Source: Larix kaempferi (taxonomy: Eukaryota > Streptophyta > Pinopsida > Pinales > Pinaceae). Taken from it: a stretch of 64,000 nt of DNA. Of this stretch, positions 13,280 to 24,220 are shown one piece after another. The translations under genes were made by a program, and so were the position numbers. The notes beneath the pieces were generated by a model, which was not told the DNA's origin, did no database searches, and saw nothing but the letters and a program-made list of their open reading frames with translations. The stretch spans positions 19,388,001 through 19,452,000 of the forward strand of contig BSBM01000150.1 in assembly GCA_027924585.1 (NCBI GenBank), written 5' to 3'. The number at the start of each line of letters is the position of its first letter. Position 1 is the stretch's first letter.

Positions 13280-15260
13280 GTGAGAGACTCAAATGAAAAG
13301 GAAGAGTAGGCCAAATTTGATGCAAGGAATCATGAAAAACGCCAATGCTATTAAATTTACTATAACTGAAGATGGTTAGGACACCCTCACAGTTTGGAAG
13401 CGATTGGAAGAGTTGCATGAGACATCAGAAATAGGTTGAGCCATTGTTTTCAATGACTATGGAAGAAGGAGACTACTTCACAAAAATATATTAAGATTAA
13501 AGGAATAAGCGATCAATTATGGTGGAAAAAGTTGATGAATAAACCTTGGTTGTTATTACCTTGAAGATTCTCCCACCGGCTTATGAAAAACTTGTTGAAG
13601 CATTAAATGTCACATCAAAATCTGCTGCCCTTACTTTTGAGCAATTGTACAACAAATTGCTTCAAAAAGGTAGTGGTATGCATCTTTTAAGATAGGCCTT
13701 GCTACAAAATTTAAGGGCCATCTTTTAAGATAGGCCTTGCTACAAAATTTCAGGTACAAGCAAACCAGAAAAAAGTAAAAAATGTTTTTACTGTGGAAAA
13801 ATGGGCCATATGAACAAAGTGTGTAGAAAATGGTTATGGGATGAACAACACAACCAAAAGCAGCAATCCAGAAAGGATCAAATCAATGTTTTCGAACACA
13901 AAGAATAAGAGTTCTATGCAACTATAGTAGAAAACAAGGATGCCACAGGTGGCAAGTTCAATGATTGGTATATTGATTCAGAAGCTTCTAGAGAAATGAC
14001 TAACTACAAATATTGGTTTAGAAATTTGTAAAGGATAACTGAATTTGACTGTATGGTGTTTGATGAAGAGTAGTACTTTGTGGAAGTAAAAGACAATGTC
14101 TAAATCAAAATGAAAGGTAAAACACTGTTATTCATGAATGTTTTTTATATTCTTGGTTTGGAGAAAAAATTGCTTTCAAGCAATGAGATTACGAAGCATA
14201 GTCACACAACTAGATGTCACGTTTTGGGAAGAGAGATGCCTTGTAATAGATAAACATAGCAAGAAGATGATTGCAACCAAAGTGAAGGAACAAGACCTAT
14301 ACTAGTTGGTTGATGATGAAGAGGCAGTCACATACCTCGATAGCCAACAGTAGATGAAATAACAACACACTGTAGCACCAAAATATGGTTATTTGAATTT
14401 TCAGTATCTCTCTACTAACAAAAGGAAAAGCCATGTGTTGCTAAGTAGAAATAAAAGAATGGAAGGAGGAGGAATTATCCAAAGCTTTCCTTACAAGAAG
14501 ACAACATCGAATAGCATTTAATGAAGGAAAACCCTGGAGGGAAAGGTTATTCTTGAACTAGTGCAAGTTAATATATGTGGTCCAATGAAGACAATATCTA
14601 GGTCTAGTGCCAAGTATTTTTTACTAAAGGTAGATGATTTTTCTTACCAAATGTGGGTCTACTTGCTCAATAGATCTCCCACCAAAGTTGTACAAAATAT
14701 TACCCTGAAGAGGCTTGGTCCAAAAGAAAGTCTTGGATGAGTCACCTTAAAGTGTTTGAATTTGTTACATGAATTAATTCCAGAAGAAAAACAAAGCAAA
14801 TTGGATGTCAAATGTATGAAATTGATTTTTAACGATTATAGCAAACAACACAAAGCCTGCAGGTTGATTGATATTGATACTGGTCCGAGGGGCAAAAAAT
14901 AAAAGATAAGGCCAAAATGGTATTATCACACCCTAGAGGATGTTTGGTTGCAGGAGCTTCCTCAACCGAGAGAAGAATGGCCAAGTGGAAGATAGAAAAG
15001 CTAAGGTAAGCAGTAGATCTATTATGCTTCCAAAGTAAGGAGATGGATGAAAAAGACACAAATAGAGGATATAATATGAGGAAACTGATATATTGCATAA
15101 ACCCCAGACAATACAACTCTTCACACTTTACACTTGTCCAAACTAGTTTCGCTCCTTATGAGCTCATTAGTGGACTTGTGGAAACTATGAGGGGGATGGC
15201 TAGTAAATACACTGGGTGGAGGGATTTCTAAAAAATTAGCCGACATGAGCAAATGTTTCT
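13280..15260 (+). pseudogene. Decayed Ty1/copia gag-pol
   Basis: Pieces appear in copia order, broken by many stops and shifts. A gag segment has the string TFEQLYNKLLQKG (about 13,630-13,675). Then comes a CCHC knuckle CFYCGKMGHMNKVC (about 13,780-13,822). A protease start follows in which the usual DSGAS is DSEAS (about 13,975). After it is an integrase core fragment with VNICGPMKT followed by YFLLKVDDFSYQMWVY (about 14,565-14,660), and an integrase C-terminal relic to about 14,890. No reverse transcriptase motif is recognisable. It is an old remnant, too degraded for family assignment. Confidence 0.6.
13681..13756 (+). repeat. 38-bp tandem duplication inside the decayed copia gag
   Basis: 13,681-13,718 and 13,719-13,756 start with the same CATCTTTTAAGATAGGCC and remain almost identical to the end. 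38 is not a multiple of three, so the duplication shifts the gag frame. Confidence 0.85.
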
Positions 15261-16026
15261 CCACAAAAATAAGCATAGATGAGAAAGCCATCCAGTCCCT
15301 AAAAAATTCAATAGAAACAAACTCATAAAATATTTTTTAAAGAATTTCAAAAAGCAATGTTTGTCTCATATTTTGATTCTTTGACGAGGATAGCCTATTG
15401 CACATAAGAAAAAACTCAATTTTCTTGGATTTCTCCAACAATATCTTGGGTATGGGACATGCATGCGTACGAGATATTTTGGCAAAGCCAAAAGAGTGTA
15501 AGGTTTAGGGTGGTTCCCAAGTTCAATTTTTTGGAAGACTCATTTTGTGGGGCCTCTGTCCCTTTCAAACATTATTCGAACAAAGTGGATCAAAAAACAT
15601 TGTCTTATCACCAACAAATATTTACCGAAACAATGAAATTAAGATATGTGGCACCCAAATGATAAATTCAATTTAGTTAAGATCTATTGAGAAGATGCAG
15701 TTGTAAATGCAAGGATGGGTAAAATTGAAAGCTAACATCGATGGGCGGGTACATAATCCTCCCTCTTTAGCACTTACCTATACAATGCTAAATATGATTC
15801 CCTTCCCACTCACTATAGATCATTCAAAGTTGGAAGAGATAATGAAGAAAATGAATGGTAGAAACAAAGAGGGAGACAAAAAGAGGCGGTATGGAAGGAG
15901 AACAAGAAATTCTAAACAAAAAGTTAAAGCCAAAAAGGCTCAAGGTCACCATTGACGCAATCCTAACCCATCATTAGAGAGATGCAAAAGGAATGACATG
16001 AGATGCCCAAGTTAGCATGCTACTAA
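15261..16026. other. Unassigned sequence between old elements
   Basis: No domain is recognised. A lysine-rich open frame at 15,707-15,955 (plus) looks like chance or a far-decayed retrotransposon tail. Confidence 0.3.
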
Positions 16027-16404
16027 TTAAGAGGAGAATTGCCTAGGTTTCAAGAACAATTGGTGCGAAGTGGACAAAGTTATATCTAACAATGTTGGAA
16101 AGTCACCTCTCTCTCTTGCCAAAATTGTCAATTTTATCATCTTGTTGCATTCCAATAACAACATGGACTTGACAAGTAAGAAGTCCATAAACTCTGACAA
16201 GGAATAACTATCCTTTGACCTTTGCTTCTCTTTTAACAAGCCACTATGATGGTTTTTAAGGTTACTAAGAGGGCAACATTGTGCCCTAGAGAGAACCAAC
16301 ATCAAAAGACTATAGAAACTATCCCTCTCTATTATAGCTTGATCAATATTATTGTTGGAATTAGGATGCTCATGAGTATCAAACACTTTTTTATAGCTCC
16401 TCTA
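16027..16404 (-). CDS. Unidentified open frame, possible exon or gene relic
   Basis: An uninterrupted frame of about 125 codons runs between a TAG just above 16,404 and the terminal stop. It has no ATG near its start. The usual composition bias of chance AT-rich frames is absent: it has a balanced, helix-prone protein with Leu/Met-rich stretches (for example FMDFLLVKSMLLLECNKM) and many charged residues. A pyrimidine stretch and AG immediately upstream could be a splice acceptor. GypsyA inserted 20 bp upstream of the frame. I do not recognise the family. It could be an exon of a host gene on the strand that also carries the TOM40-like exon, or part of an unrecognised transposon. No function is proposed. 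Confidence 0.3.
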
Positions 16405-16424
16405 AGTCATTGAAAAAGTCTACC

Positions 16425-16838
16425 TATTAGGAACCCATGTCAACCCTTCTCTTTACTTTGTTAGTATATTGTTGTTGGACGCGTATGCTTTGTAAGTCAT
16501 CCCGTAGTATTATATGTTCCATGATATTGATCCATAGTTTGTATTATCCCATAGTATTATATGTTCCATGGTATTGATCCATAGTATTGGACGCATATGC
16601 TTTGTAAGTCGTCCCATTGTATTATATGTTCCATGGTATTGATCCATAGTATTGGACGCATAGACTTAGTATATAAGTACGTGTTGAGGCCAATGAAGGA
16701 ATCCACGAGTTATTTGTATTGAGCTTGCTCAAAGGAGGTTGCCCCCTCGAAGTAGCCCGCGATCAATAAATCTCTTGTGTTTTGTTATTTCTGATATATC
16801 GTGCATTTTCATTAATTAATTGTTGGAGGTTCCTCACA
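16425..16838 (+). repeat. GypsyA 5' LTR
   Basis: The LTR begins TATTAGGAACCC (the canonical TG is mutated to TA; the 3' copy has TGTTAAGAACCC) and ends TTCCTCACA. It carries a TATATAAG box near 16,670, the GTTGCCCCCTCGAAG word at 16,738-16,752, AATAAA near 16,766 and three degenerate copies of a GTATTATATGTTCCATGGTA unit. Confidence 0.92.
16500..16660 (+). repeat. Internal tandem repeats in the GypsyA LTR
   Basis: TATTATATGTTCCATGRTATTGATCCATAG recurs three times in the 5' LTR, and at the matching place in the 3' LTR (about 22,185-22,345). The GypsyB LTRs carry a contracted version, which accounts for most of their shorter length. Confidence 0.7.
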
Positions 16839-16840
16839 TC

Positions 16841-16852
16841 TAGTATCAGAGC
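16841..16852 (+). promoter_or_regulatory. GypsyA primer binding site (initiator Met-tRNA)
   Basis: TAGTATCAGAGC lies 2 nt after the LTR. It matches the plant iMet primer site TGGTATCAGAGC except for one base. GypsyB keeps the exact version. Confidence 0.85.
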
Positions 16853-16918
16853 ACTTTCTTGGGCTCGTTCGGTGGAATTTCTACCAAAAAAATAGTCGCA
16901 TTTGTATTGTTACTTGTT

Positions 16919-17813
16919 CCTTTCAATTGCAGGTTCGGATCCGGGAATAATCCCTATCCGCTTAACTATGGGAAGTACTTGGGGATAGCCCTAAAACTCA
17001 TTGTGAGGAGTACCACAGGAACCACGAAGTAGCTAGCCCATTGAGAGGACCTGCCAGCGAAAAAGGCAACGACCCCTACCTGATTGACTAGTTCCCAACC
17101 GTAAGGTAAACCAAAAGCTGTCGTTTGTGGCAAAGCGGTTATCAGTTTTACCGAAGTCGTGGAGTAAGGGGTACTGCCCCAATATGCAAGCCGTTAGACA
17201 GCAATGGTGGTCGAGTGAATCCCCTGAACCGTTAGGAAGCCGAGCATACCTATGGTCCATATTTATTGCCAACTGATAAATAGCAGATTTTCAGAGCCAT
17301 TGCAGAACAATTCCGAATATAAAAAATAAAAAATAAAAAACAAAAATTGTTTTTTCACCATATCTTCTTTGTTTTAACTCTATTTCCCTTGAAAATTCAC
17401 TGATACCCTTGCAATACCATTCTGCATATTTCATTCCTGAAAACCCTATCCCAAATTCCACTTCCCGAAGCTCGAAATCCCACATCTGTCTATTTTTAGG
17501 GTTTGCCATAACTTCTTCGATTTTTACTCAATCGCCTTCAAATTTTGCCACAATGTTCATTTCCTATTTTTGCTTCTTTGTCCCTCTTTGACAAATTTTC
17601 TCATTCTTTCACCCCACTTCTAAAATCCCCATTTTTTGCTTCCATGTCCATTAGAAAGTGTCTAAAACCTAGTCAAATCCTAATTACCCATCAGAGTTTT
17701 TCTCAAATCCAAATTTTCCTTTACTAAAGAAATTTATGTTTTTACTTTCTACCCATTCAAAAAAAAAAAAAAAACTCCTGGTTATGGTTGTCACCCACGC
17801 AAGAACAAACAAC
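16919..17813 (+). other. GypsyA 5' leader
   Basis: About 1 kb between primer site and gag. 16,945-17,270 is GC-richer than its surroundings and strongly conserved with GypsyB 31,764-32,090, although small indels make the frames differ. That pattern suggests RNA-level constraint such as packaging or internal initiation, which is an inference. The last part is pyrimidine-rich and ends in a run of A just before the gag ATG at 17,814. Confidence 0.6.
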
Positions 17814-18625
17814 ATGGAGGAAGAACTTGCAGCCCTCAAAACCAAACCCCAAGATCTGGATGAAAAATTTCTCAGCCTCCATCTTTAGCATTCAGCCATG
17901 AACAATAAACGACAACCAGAGTCTTCTGCAGACATTGGGTTCTCTTCTTCCAACCATTTTCGTGGGTCGGAGCTTGATTTTCCTCGCTTCAATGGTAATG
18001 ATCCAATTGGATGGATGTACCAAGCATAACAATATTTCAGTCTGCATAATACTTTTGATGTCAACAAAGTTCCACTTGCATCATTTCATTTGGAACATGA
18101 AGCCCTTCAATGGTACCATTGGTACATCAAGGCTCATGAAGAGCCAAACTGGACAGACTTTTGCCAACTCCTTTTGCAACGATTTGGTCCTAGTGCTTTT
18201 GAGGACTTCACAGGAACACTCACTAAACTTCGCCAAATTGGCACTGGGAGAGAGTATTTGACAGAATTTGAGAAACTGGCCAATCACACAGAAGGATTGC
18301 CTGATGAATTCTATAGGAGTTGTTTTATCAGTGATCTAAAGGATGCAATCCGATCTCAAGTTAAAATGTTATTGTCCCAACACAATGATGGAAGCCCTAG
18401 AGTTGGCTAAGTTGGTAGAGGACAAGATCACAACCCAACAGCGCTCCAAATCTACTTTTGCTCCATTCAGAAATATGGTTTCCCAACGACCTCCCATCAC
18501 GCCAACTCCTCGACCAACTCCTATCAAGCATTTGTCTGAAGCAGAGATGCGGGCACGTATAGAAAAAGGGTTTTGTTATAATTGCAATGATAAATTCACT
18601 CAGGGACATAGATGTGTTGAGCAAA
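17814..18625 (+). pseudogene. GypsyA gag (nucleocapsid), broken
   Basis: The capsid and nucleocapsid part of the polyprotein would package the RNA in cytoplasmic particles. ATG 17,814 is chosen because GypsyB has the same ATG context after the A-run. The frame stops at TAG 17,886 and at TAA 18,027. It shifts by a 1-bp insertion near 18,371, where GypsyB has one T fewer. The retrotransposon gag core (about 18,080-18,340) includes WTDFCQLLLQRFGP. The zinc knuckle CYNCNDKFTQGHRC sits at 18,574-18,615, in the form with the short GHRC end typical of chromoviruses. Confidence 0.85.
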
Positions 18626-20538
18626 AGCTCTATCTCTTGGATGTGGATTCTCCGCCTGCGTCTGAAATTGGTGAAGAAGCTCCGAATACAATAGATGATC
18701 AAGTCGACATTCAGCGGTCGCCTGTTGACCCTCCGTCTCTGGACGACCACCCAGAGATATCTCTCCATGCTTTAGCCGGAGTCACCACCACACAAACAAT
18801 GCGGGTTAGGGATTACTTCAAGAAGCTCCCTCTTACAATACTCATTGATTCTGGTAGCACTCATAACTTCATTGACCCTCGGATCGCCAAACAGGCTGAT
18901 TGTTTTATCCATCCTTGCTCCAACTTTGAAGTCATGATTTCCAATGGGGGCACCTTACATTGCAAGGGGAAGTGTCGCAATGTGCATATCTCTATGGGAG
19001 ATTATAACCTGCGCTCCTTAGGCGGATGTGATGTAGTTTTGGGCGCTCAATGGTTACGCACACTTGGCCCCATCTTATGGGATTTTGCTGAACTTTGGAT
19101 GCAGTTTTCAGTCAATGGGCAAAAACACACATTGACGGGCTTACAACCAGGGTCTCTCAACATCATCAGTTCGCATCACATGGAAAAGCTCCTTAAGAAG
19201 AATTCACATAGTGTCATCGCTCAACTCCATCCCATTCAGATGCACCCATCAGCGATCTCCACTACTCTTTTGGATCTACAACAAATTTTGGATAGATATG
19301 CAGGTGTCTTTGCTGAACCAATGGGATTGCCACCTTCAAGACCAGAGGATCATCGTATTCAGCTCCTTCCTGGAAGTGTTCCTCCCAACATCAGGCCCTA
19401 TCGCTACCCATTTCACCAAAAAACAAAGATTGAGATGCTCGTTCGGGACTTACTAAAGCAAGGTATTATTCGCCCTAGTACTAGTCCCTTTTCTTCCCAG
19501 TTCTTCTTGTCTGAAAAAAAGATGGGTCATGGCGCCTCTGCATTGACTTTCGAGCACTTAATCACCTCACAATCAAGGATAAGTTTCCAATTCTTATTGT
19601 TGATGAGCTTCATGGTGCTCATTTTTTCTCCAAGTTGGATTTTCATTCTGGGTATCATCAAATTTAAGTTCATGAGGATGATTATCCCTAAAATAGTTTT
19701 CCGCACACATGATGACCACTATGAGTTTTTGGTCATGCCCTTTGGCCTCACTGATGCTCCTTCCACATTCCAGGCATTGATGAATAAAATATTCCGGCCC
19801 TACTTGCGAAAATTCATTATGGTCTTCTTTGATGATATCATCATCTATAGTAAAACATGGGCTGAGCATCTCCAGCATCTGGATCTTGTAATGCAACTTT
19901 TCTCTGATCATCATCTCCACGCCAACCAGTCTAAATGTGTTTTTGGGCAGGAGGAAGTAGAGTATCTCGGGCATATTATTTCAGCACAAGAGGTTCGCTT
20001 GGATCCTGCCAAAATTGATGCCATGAAAAATTGGCTGCATCCTCGGACACTCAAGAGCCTTCGTGGTTTTTTCGGATTTACTGGCTACTACCGCAAGTTT
20101 GTCAAGGATTATGGGAAGATTGCAGCTCCATTAACCGCTCTATTGAAAAAGGATGCTTTTACATGGACACATGCTACTGAGTGTGCATTTGACAAACTGA
20201 AACAAGCTATGTGTACTACACCTGTTCTAGCTATGCCCGATTTTTCCAAGCCCTTCACTATTGAGAGTAATGCTTGCGACAATGGACTTGGTGTTGTTCT
20301 CCTTCAAGATGAACATCCCATTGCGTTCACCAGCAAAACCCTTTCCGGTAAGAATTTAGCCACCTCTACATATGAGAAGGAGATGATGGCTATTTTGCAT
20401 GCAGTACAGAAGTGGCGGCCATACCTATTAGGGAATCATTTCTACATCAAGACTGATCACCATAGTCTAAAATATTTCCCAGAACAACGGGTCTCCTCCC
20501 CAACACAACAGAAATGGGTTAGCAAACTCATGGGTTGA
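18626..20538 (+). pseudogene. GypsyA protease, reverse transcriptase and RNase H, broken
   Basis: Pol would cleave the polyprotein, copy the RNA and degrade it. The protease has the DSGSTHNFI active site (about 18,847-18,873). The reverse transcriptase keeps the catalytic FFDD (about 19,828-19,839), and the connection to RNase H is intact up to the TGA at 20,536, caused by a 2-bp loss relative to GypsyB. Between about 19,496 and 19,682 the reading frame is wrong: a 1-bp deletion and a later 1-bp insertion bracket it, and a 12-bp in-frame deletion lies inside. About 60 residues of the fingers and palm are therefore replaced by unrelated sequence without any stop. The frame remains open for 731 codons but cannot encode a working polymerase. 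Confidence 0.9.
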
Positions 20539-22080
20539 CTATGAGATCACTTACAAGAAGGGTAAGGACAATCTTGTGGCAGATGCTCTTTCTCGCACAT
20601 TTGATGATCAAGTTTCTCTTTCATCTATTTCTATGCATGTTCCAAATTGGTTGTAATCTATTCAATAGAGCTATGTCAATGGCTCCTCATTATCTCAAAT
20701 CATCCAACGGTTGTCCAACAACCCTTATGTTGTACCACATTATTCTCGGGATGGTGCTTCCTTGAGATACAAGGGTCGTCTAGTGCTATCCCAGAGCACA
20801 AATCTTCAATAGGATGTCTTCTATGAACTCCATGCTTCTCCATCAGCAAGGCACTCTGGGTTCCTCAAAACGTATGAGCAGGCACAACATAACTTCTTTT
20901 GGCAAGGAATGAAAAGGACAATTCAACAGATGGTGGTTGAATGTGATACCTGCCAACGCAACAAGAGTGAAACGACACTCCTTCCGGGATTGCTCAAACC
21001 CTTGCCCATCCCTACACGGATTTGGACAGATATTTCTATGGATTTCATTGAAGGGCTCCCTAAATCTGGAGGGAAGATAGTGATTTTGGTTGAGGTTGAT
21101 TGCCTCTCCAAATATAGTCATTTTTGTGCCCTCATCCATCCCTATACCGCCTCCTCAGTCGCACAAATTTTCCTAGACCAGATCTTCCGTTTTCATGGAA
21201 TCCCTTCTTCCATTGTCTCGGATCGGGATGCAACTTTCACCTGTCATTTTTGGACAAAACTATTTTGCCACACTGGCACCAAACTGAAGATGAGTTCAGG
21301 GTATCACCCACAAACAGATGGTCAAACTGAAATTATCAATAAATGTTTAGAAACTTATCTTCGTTGCTTCACCTTCGAACAACAACATCAGTGGGCAAAG
21401 TGGCTCCCTCTCGCTGAATGGTGGTACAATAGCTCCTACCAAACTACATCTAAAATGACTCCATATGAAGCAATCTATGGTCAAGCACCGCCTGTTCTTC
21501 TTCCATACACTCCTAGCAGTTCACCAGTTCCGGAAGTTGACACGGTTCTTCGAAACCATGATCAGATTCTTCGCATTTTGCAGGAAAATCTTCACATGGC
21601 AAAAAATCGAATGAAACAACAAACCAATCAGCACCGTTCTGAGCGCACTTTTCAAGCAGGTTATATAGTTTTTCTTCGTCTACAGCCTTACAAGCAATCC
21701 TCCCTGAAACTCAAAGAGTGTCATAAGCTCGCTCCAAAGTTCTATGGGCCATATAAGGTTCTTCAGAAGATTGGGTCCGTTGCTTATAAATTGGAACTTC
21801 CTCCTTCTTCCCACATTCATCCAGTATTTCATGTCTCTTGTCTAAAGAAAGTTCTTGGCACCAACATCAGAGGACAAACTATTTTACCAAAACTGGATAA
21901 TGAAGGATCCATCCTTTTGGAGCCGGAGGCCATCCTCAATAGACGCACTTGTCAGCTTCGCTCTCGATCTATCACAGAGGTATTAATTTAGTGGCACGGA
22001 ATGCAACCAGAGGATGCTACATGGGAACCACTCTTTCGGATGCGGCAACAATTTCCACATCTAAAGCTTTGAGGACAAAG
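20539..22080 (+). pseudogene. GypsyA RNase H tail, integrase and chromodomain relic
   Basis: 20,539-20,908 holds the RNase H end and integrase zinc finger with stops. From 20,909 a 360-codon frame stays open. It has the CDTCQ of the HHCC finger, catalytic Asp in WTDISMDFIEGLP, Asp in VSDRDATF and Glu in QTDGQTEIINK. A GPY/F module (KLAPKFYGPYKVL) follows. TAG at 21,989-21,991 stops the frame at the start of a chromodomain-like stretch. Beyond it, the string EDATWEP and QQFPHLKL remain readable before a TGA. The chromodomain would normally direct integration to heterochromatin. GypsyB has the same TAG. Confidence 0.88.
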
Positions 22081-22088
22081 CTTGTTCT

Positions 22089-22101
22089 AAGGGGGAGGGG
22101 A
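22089..22101 (+). promoter_or_regulatory. GypsyA polypurine tract
   Basis: AAGGGGGAGGGGA lies directly against the 3' LTR and would prime plus-strand DNA synthesis. The identical tract precedes the GypsyB 3' LTR. Confidence 0.9.
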
Positions 22102-22529
22102 TGTTAAGAACCCATGTCAACCCTTCTCTTTACTTTGTTAATATATTGTTGTTGGACGCATATGCTTTGTAAGTCGTCCCGTAGTATTATATGTTCCATC
22201 GTATTGATACATAGTTTGTATCATCCCATAGTATTATATGTTCCATGGTATTGATCCATCGTATTGGACGCATATGCTTTGTAAGTCGTCCCGTAGTATT
22301 ATATGTTCCATGGTATTGTTCCATGGTATTTACCCATAGTATTGGACGCATAGACTTAGTAAATAAGTACGTGTTGAGGCCAATAAAGGATCCACGAGTT
22401 ATTTGTATTGAGCTTGCTCAAAGGATGTTTCCCCCTCGAAGTGGCCCGCGATCAATAAATCTCTTCTGTGTTCTGTTATTTCTGATATATCGTGCATTTT
22501 CATTAATTAATTGTTGGAGGTTCCTCGCA
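22102..22529 (+). repeat. GypsyA 3' LTR
   Basis: It begins TGTTAAGAACCC and ends TTCCTCGCA. It matches the 5' LTR with scattered differences and extra repeat sequence, so the insertion is not recent. Confidence 0.92.
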
Positions 22530-23729
22530 CTCCCTCAGTTCTATGCTTTACTATTTGAATTGAGGATAGTTTAAACACTCAAATTTCTTATATAATCTTT
22601 GTTTACTAGGGGTCCTAGCTCAAAGAAAGTTCATTCTCTATGCCACCCCTCCTTTTGTAAAACCTAAAAATATAACATCATAAAGGAATGTAAGCCTTTT
22701 CAATGATATGAAAATAAAGAACTTAGCGACTAGACTCAACGCCAAAAATTAATGCAAAGAGGAAAACACAATTCGAAGCTTACCGGTAAAAACTATTCTT
22801 TGATATATTTCAAAACATTTGAAAAATGATAAGCATAATAGGCAGCTACTTGATTTTAGAGTGAGCAAAATTCATTTGGCCGCTGAAGAAACCAAAAAAA
22901 GTATGAAGATTAAGACTTTGAGGTCGGTCGATCTTAACTCTCATCCATCCCAGCTTAATTGTTTGTGTATTTATGAACATACAAATTATGGTACCAAGAG
23001 TGTAATGCAACACCTCCTGTAAATTGTACAACCCGTTGCCAAAGAGATCTATGTACACGTATGTTTCGCCTGTTTTCCATAGCTAGTTGATGTGCATATT
23101 TTTCCCTGATTTCTTTTCATTAGTAGCCAAGAATATTGGAACATGAAATCGAAAAAAATTCCACGGTGGTTTTCCAAATTCTGTTTTTTTAATCCCTGGC
23201 TCTACTCGAATAAATTTGCTAAGCCATTTCTTCCCATTCTATTTTGTAACCTTGCTTAAAGCGTACTTTCTTGTAATGTACACATATGCTTGATTACTGT
23301 GATTTTCTCCTTGGCATAAATCACAACTCTTAGTTGCACCTTCCAGCAACATTTATTCTTTGCATTTAATTTCTGTGTCTATTTCTCAAACTAAGTGGCA
23401 AAGATCCAATCATTACACTTCATTTTTCATCTTGTGTTCGATTTCTTCCTTTCCAGAATAATGTCTATTAATTTTGACAATTGCTTTGATGCATACAACG
23501 GTGCACTCTCTCATATCTCAAAATCTTGGCCCATTTCCTCCCAAGCCTGGGTGAGAGCTAGTGAGACTAGCATGAAGTTAGATTTCAACGTTGGGATTTG
23601 CCAACTAGAAATCATAAAATCTGCTAATTGAAACAGTTCTTCATACCACTAAGAAAATCAACAGCTCAACAACCCAAGAAAAGCCTTCCATTTTGCCTTA
23701 ATATGTCAGGGACCACAACAAACCCAAGC
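22530..23729. other. Gene-free stretch downstream of GypsyA
   Basis: I searched both strands for TOM40 exon 2 and other motifs and found none. It may be intron or intergenic sequence. The open frames are short and AT-driven. Confidence 0.35.
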
Positions 23730-23837
23730 GCTAACCACTAATCACAAGCACTTTCCTTCAGCTAAGCCACCATGACAGGGAAAAGGGCTAACCACTAATC
23801 ACGAGTACTTTCCTTCAGCTAAGCCACCGCGACAGGG
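23730..23837. repeat. 57-bp tandem duplication
   Basis: GCTAACCACTAATCAC begins at 23,730 and again at 23,787. Both units continue through CTTTCCTTCAGCTAAGCCACC with a few substitutions. On the minus strand it duplicates the stop codon and the last codons of the putative exon beside it. Confidence 0.85.
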
Positions 23838-23930
23838 GTATTTTTTCGTCGCCCAGGACTTGCAGTTGCACCTGACCCCATACGCTTATTGGTGCCTTTT
23901 GAGGAATTGCTACCATCTTCACCACTGAAC
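23819..23930 (-). CDS. Possible terminal exon of a host gene
   Basis: On the minus strand a frame opens after a plausible splice acceptor (CGGTTCAG just above 23,930). It encodes about 36 residues rich in Gly, Ser, Lys and Arg (including GSGATASPGRRKNTPVAVA) and ends at TAG 23,819-23,821. Its composition is unlike the surrounding AT-rich sequence and resembles a basic, disordered protein tail. I do not recognise the protein. It is not the end of TOM40. It could be the end of another gene on this strand or chance. Confidence 0.3.
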
Positions 23931-24220
23931 CGGTGATAAAGCACAATCCCATTGGCACAATTTTAGCCATAATTTATGGACTATAAAAAAAATATTGCAT
24001 TTCTCTGGTATTGTCGAGACTTCAGAGCTGGAGTCATGCTGAAACAACATATCAATGAAGCAATGCCAGAGGCTAACCGAAAGAAAAAAGTTCAAGAGGC
24101 CCATTTGATCACAAAAACATAAACCATTCGAAACTTCAAAAGCGATGATACATATGTGTGTGTTAATATCATAACTTTAAGTATATATACACCCAAAAAA
24201 AAAGGGTTGAGTGAACTTAC

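Larger units (their letters stand above)
16425..22529 (+). mobile_element. GypsyA: full-length dead Ty3/gypsy chromovirus
   Basis: The element has two LTRs (414 and 428 bp), a primer site for initiator Met-tRNA, gag, protease, reverse transcriptase, RNase H, integrase with a chromodomain relic, and a polypurine tract, in the order of Ty3/gypsy. The 5-bp flanks are CTACC (16,420-16,424) and CTCCC (22,530-22,534), one mismatch, consistent with an aged target duplication. Coding is broken by stops at 17,886 and 18,027, a 1-bp insertion near 18,371, paired shifts at about 19,496 and 19,682, a 2-bp loss near 20,535 and further stops before the integrase. It is close to GypsyB throughout, so both come from one family. 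Confidence 0.93.

Noticed and set aside
19594-19974. 126-codon minus-strand frame opposite GypsyA reverse transcriptase (also 34,380-34,838 in GypsyB)
   Set aside because: Shadow of the conserved sense coding sequence.
22774-22790. Possible splice donor CCGGTAAGC on the minus strand, as a TOM40 exon end
   Set aside because: The sequence before it has a stop and no TOM40 similarity.
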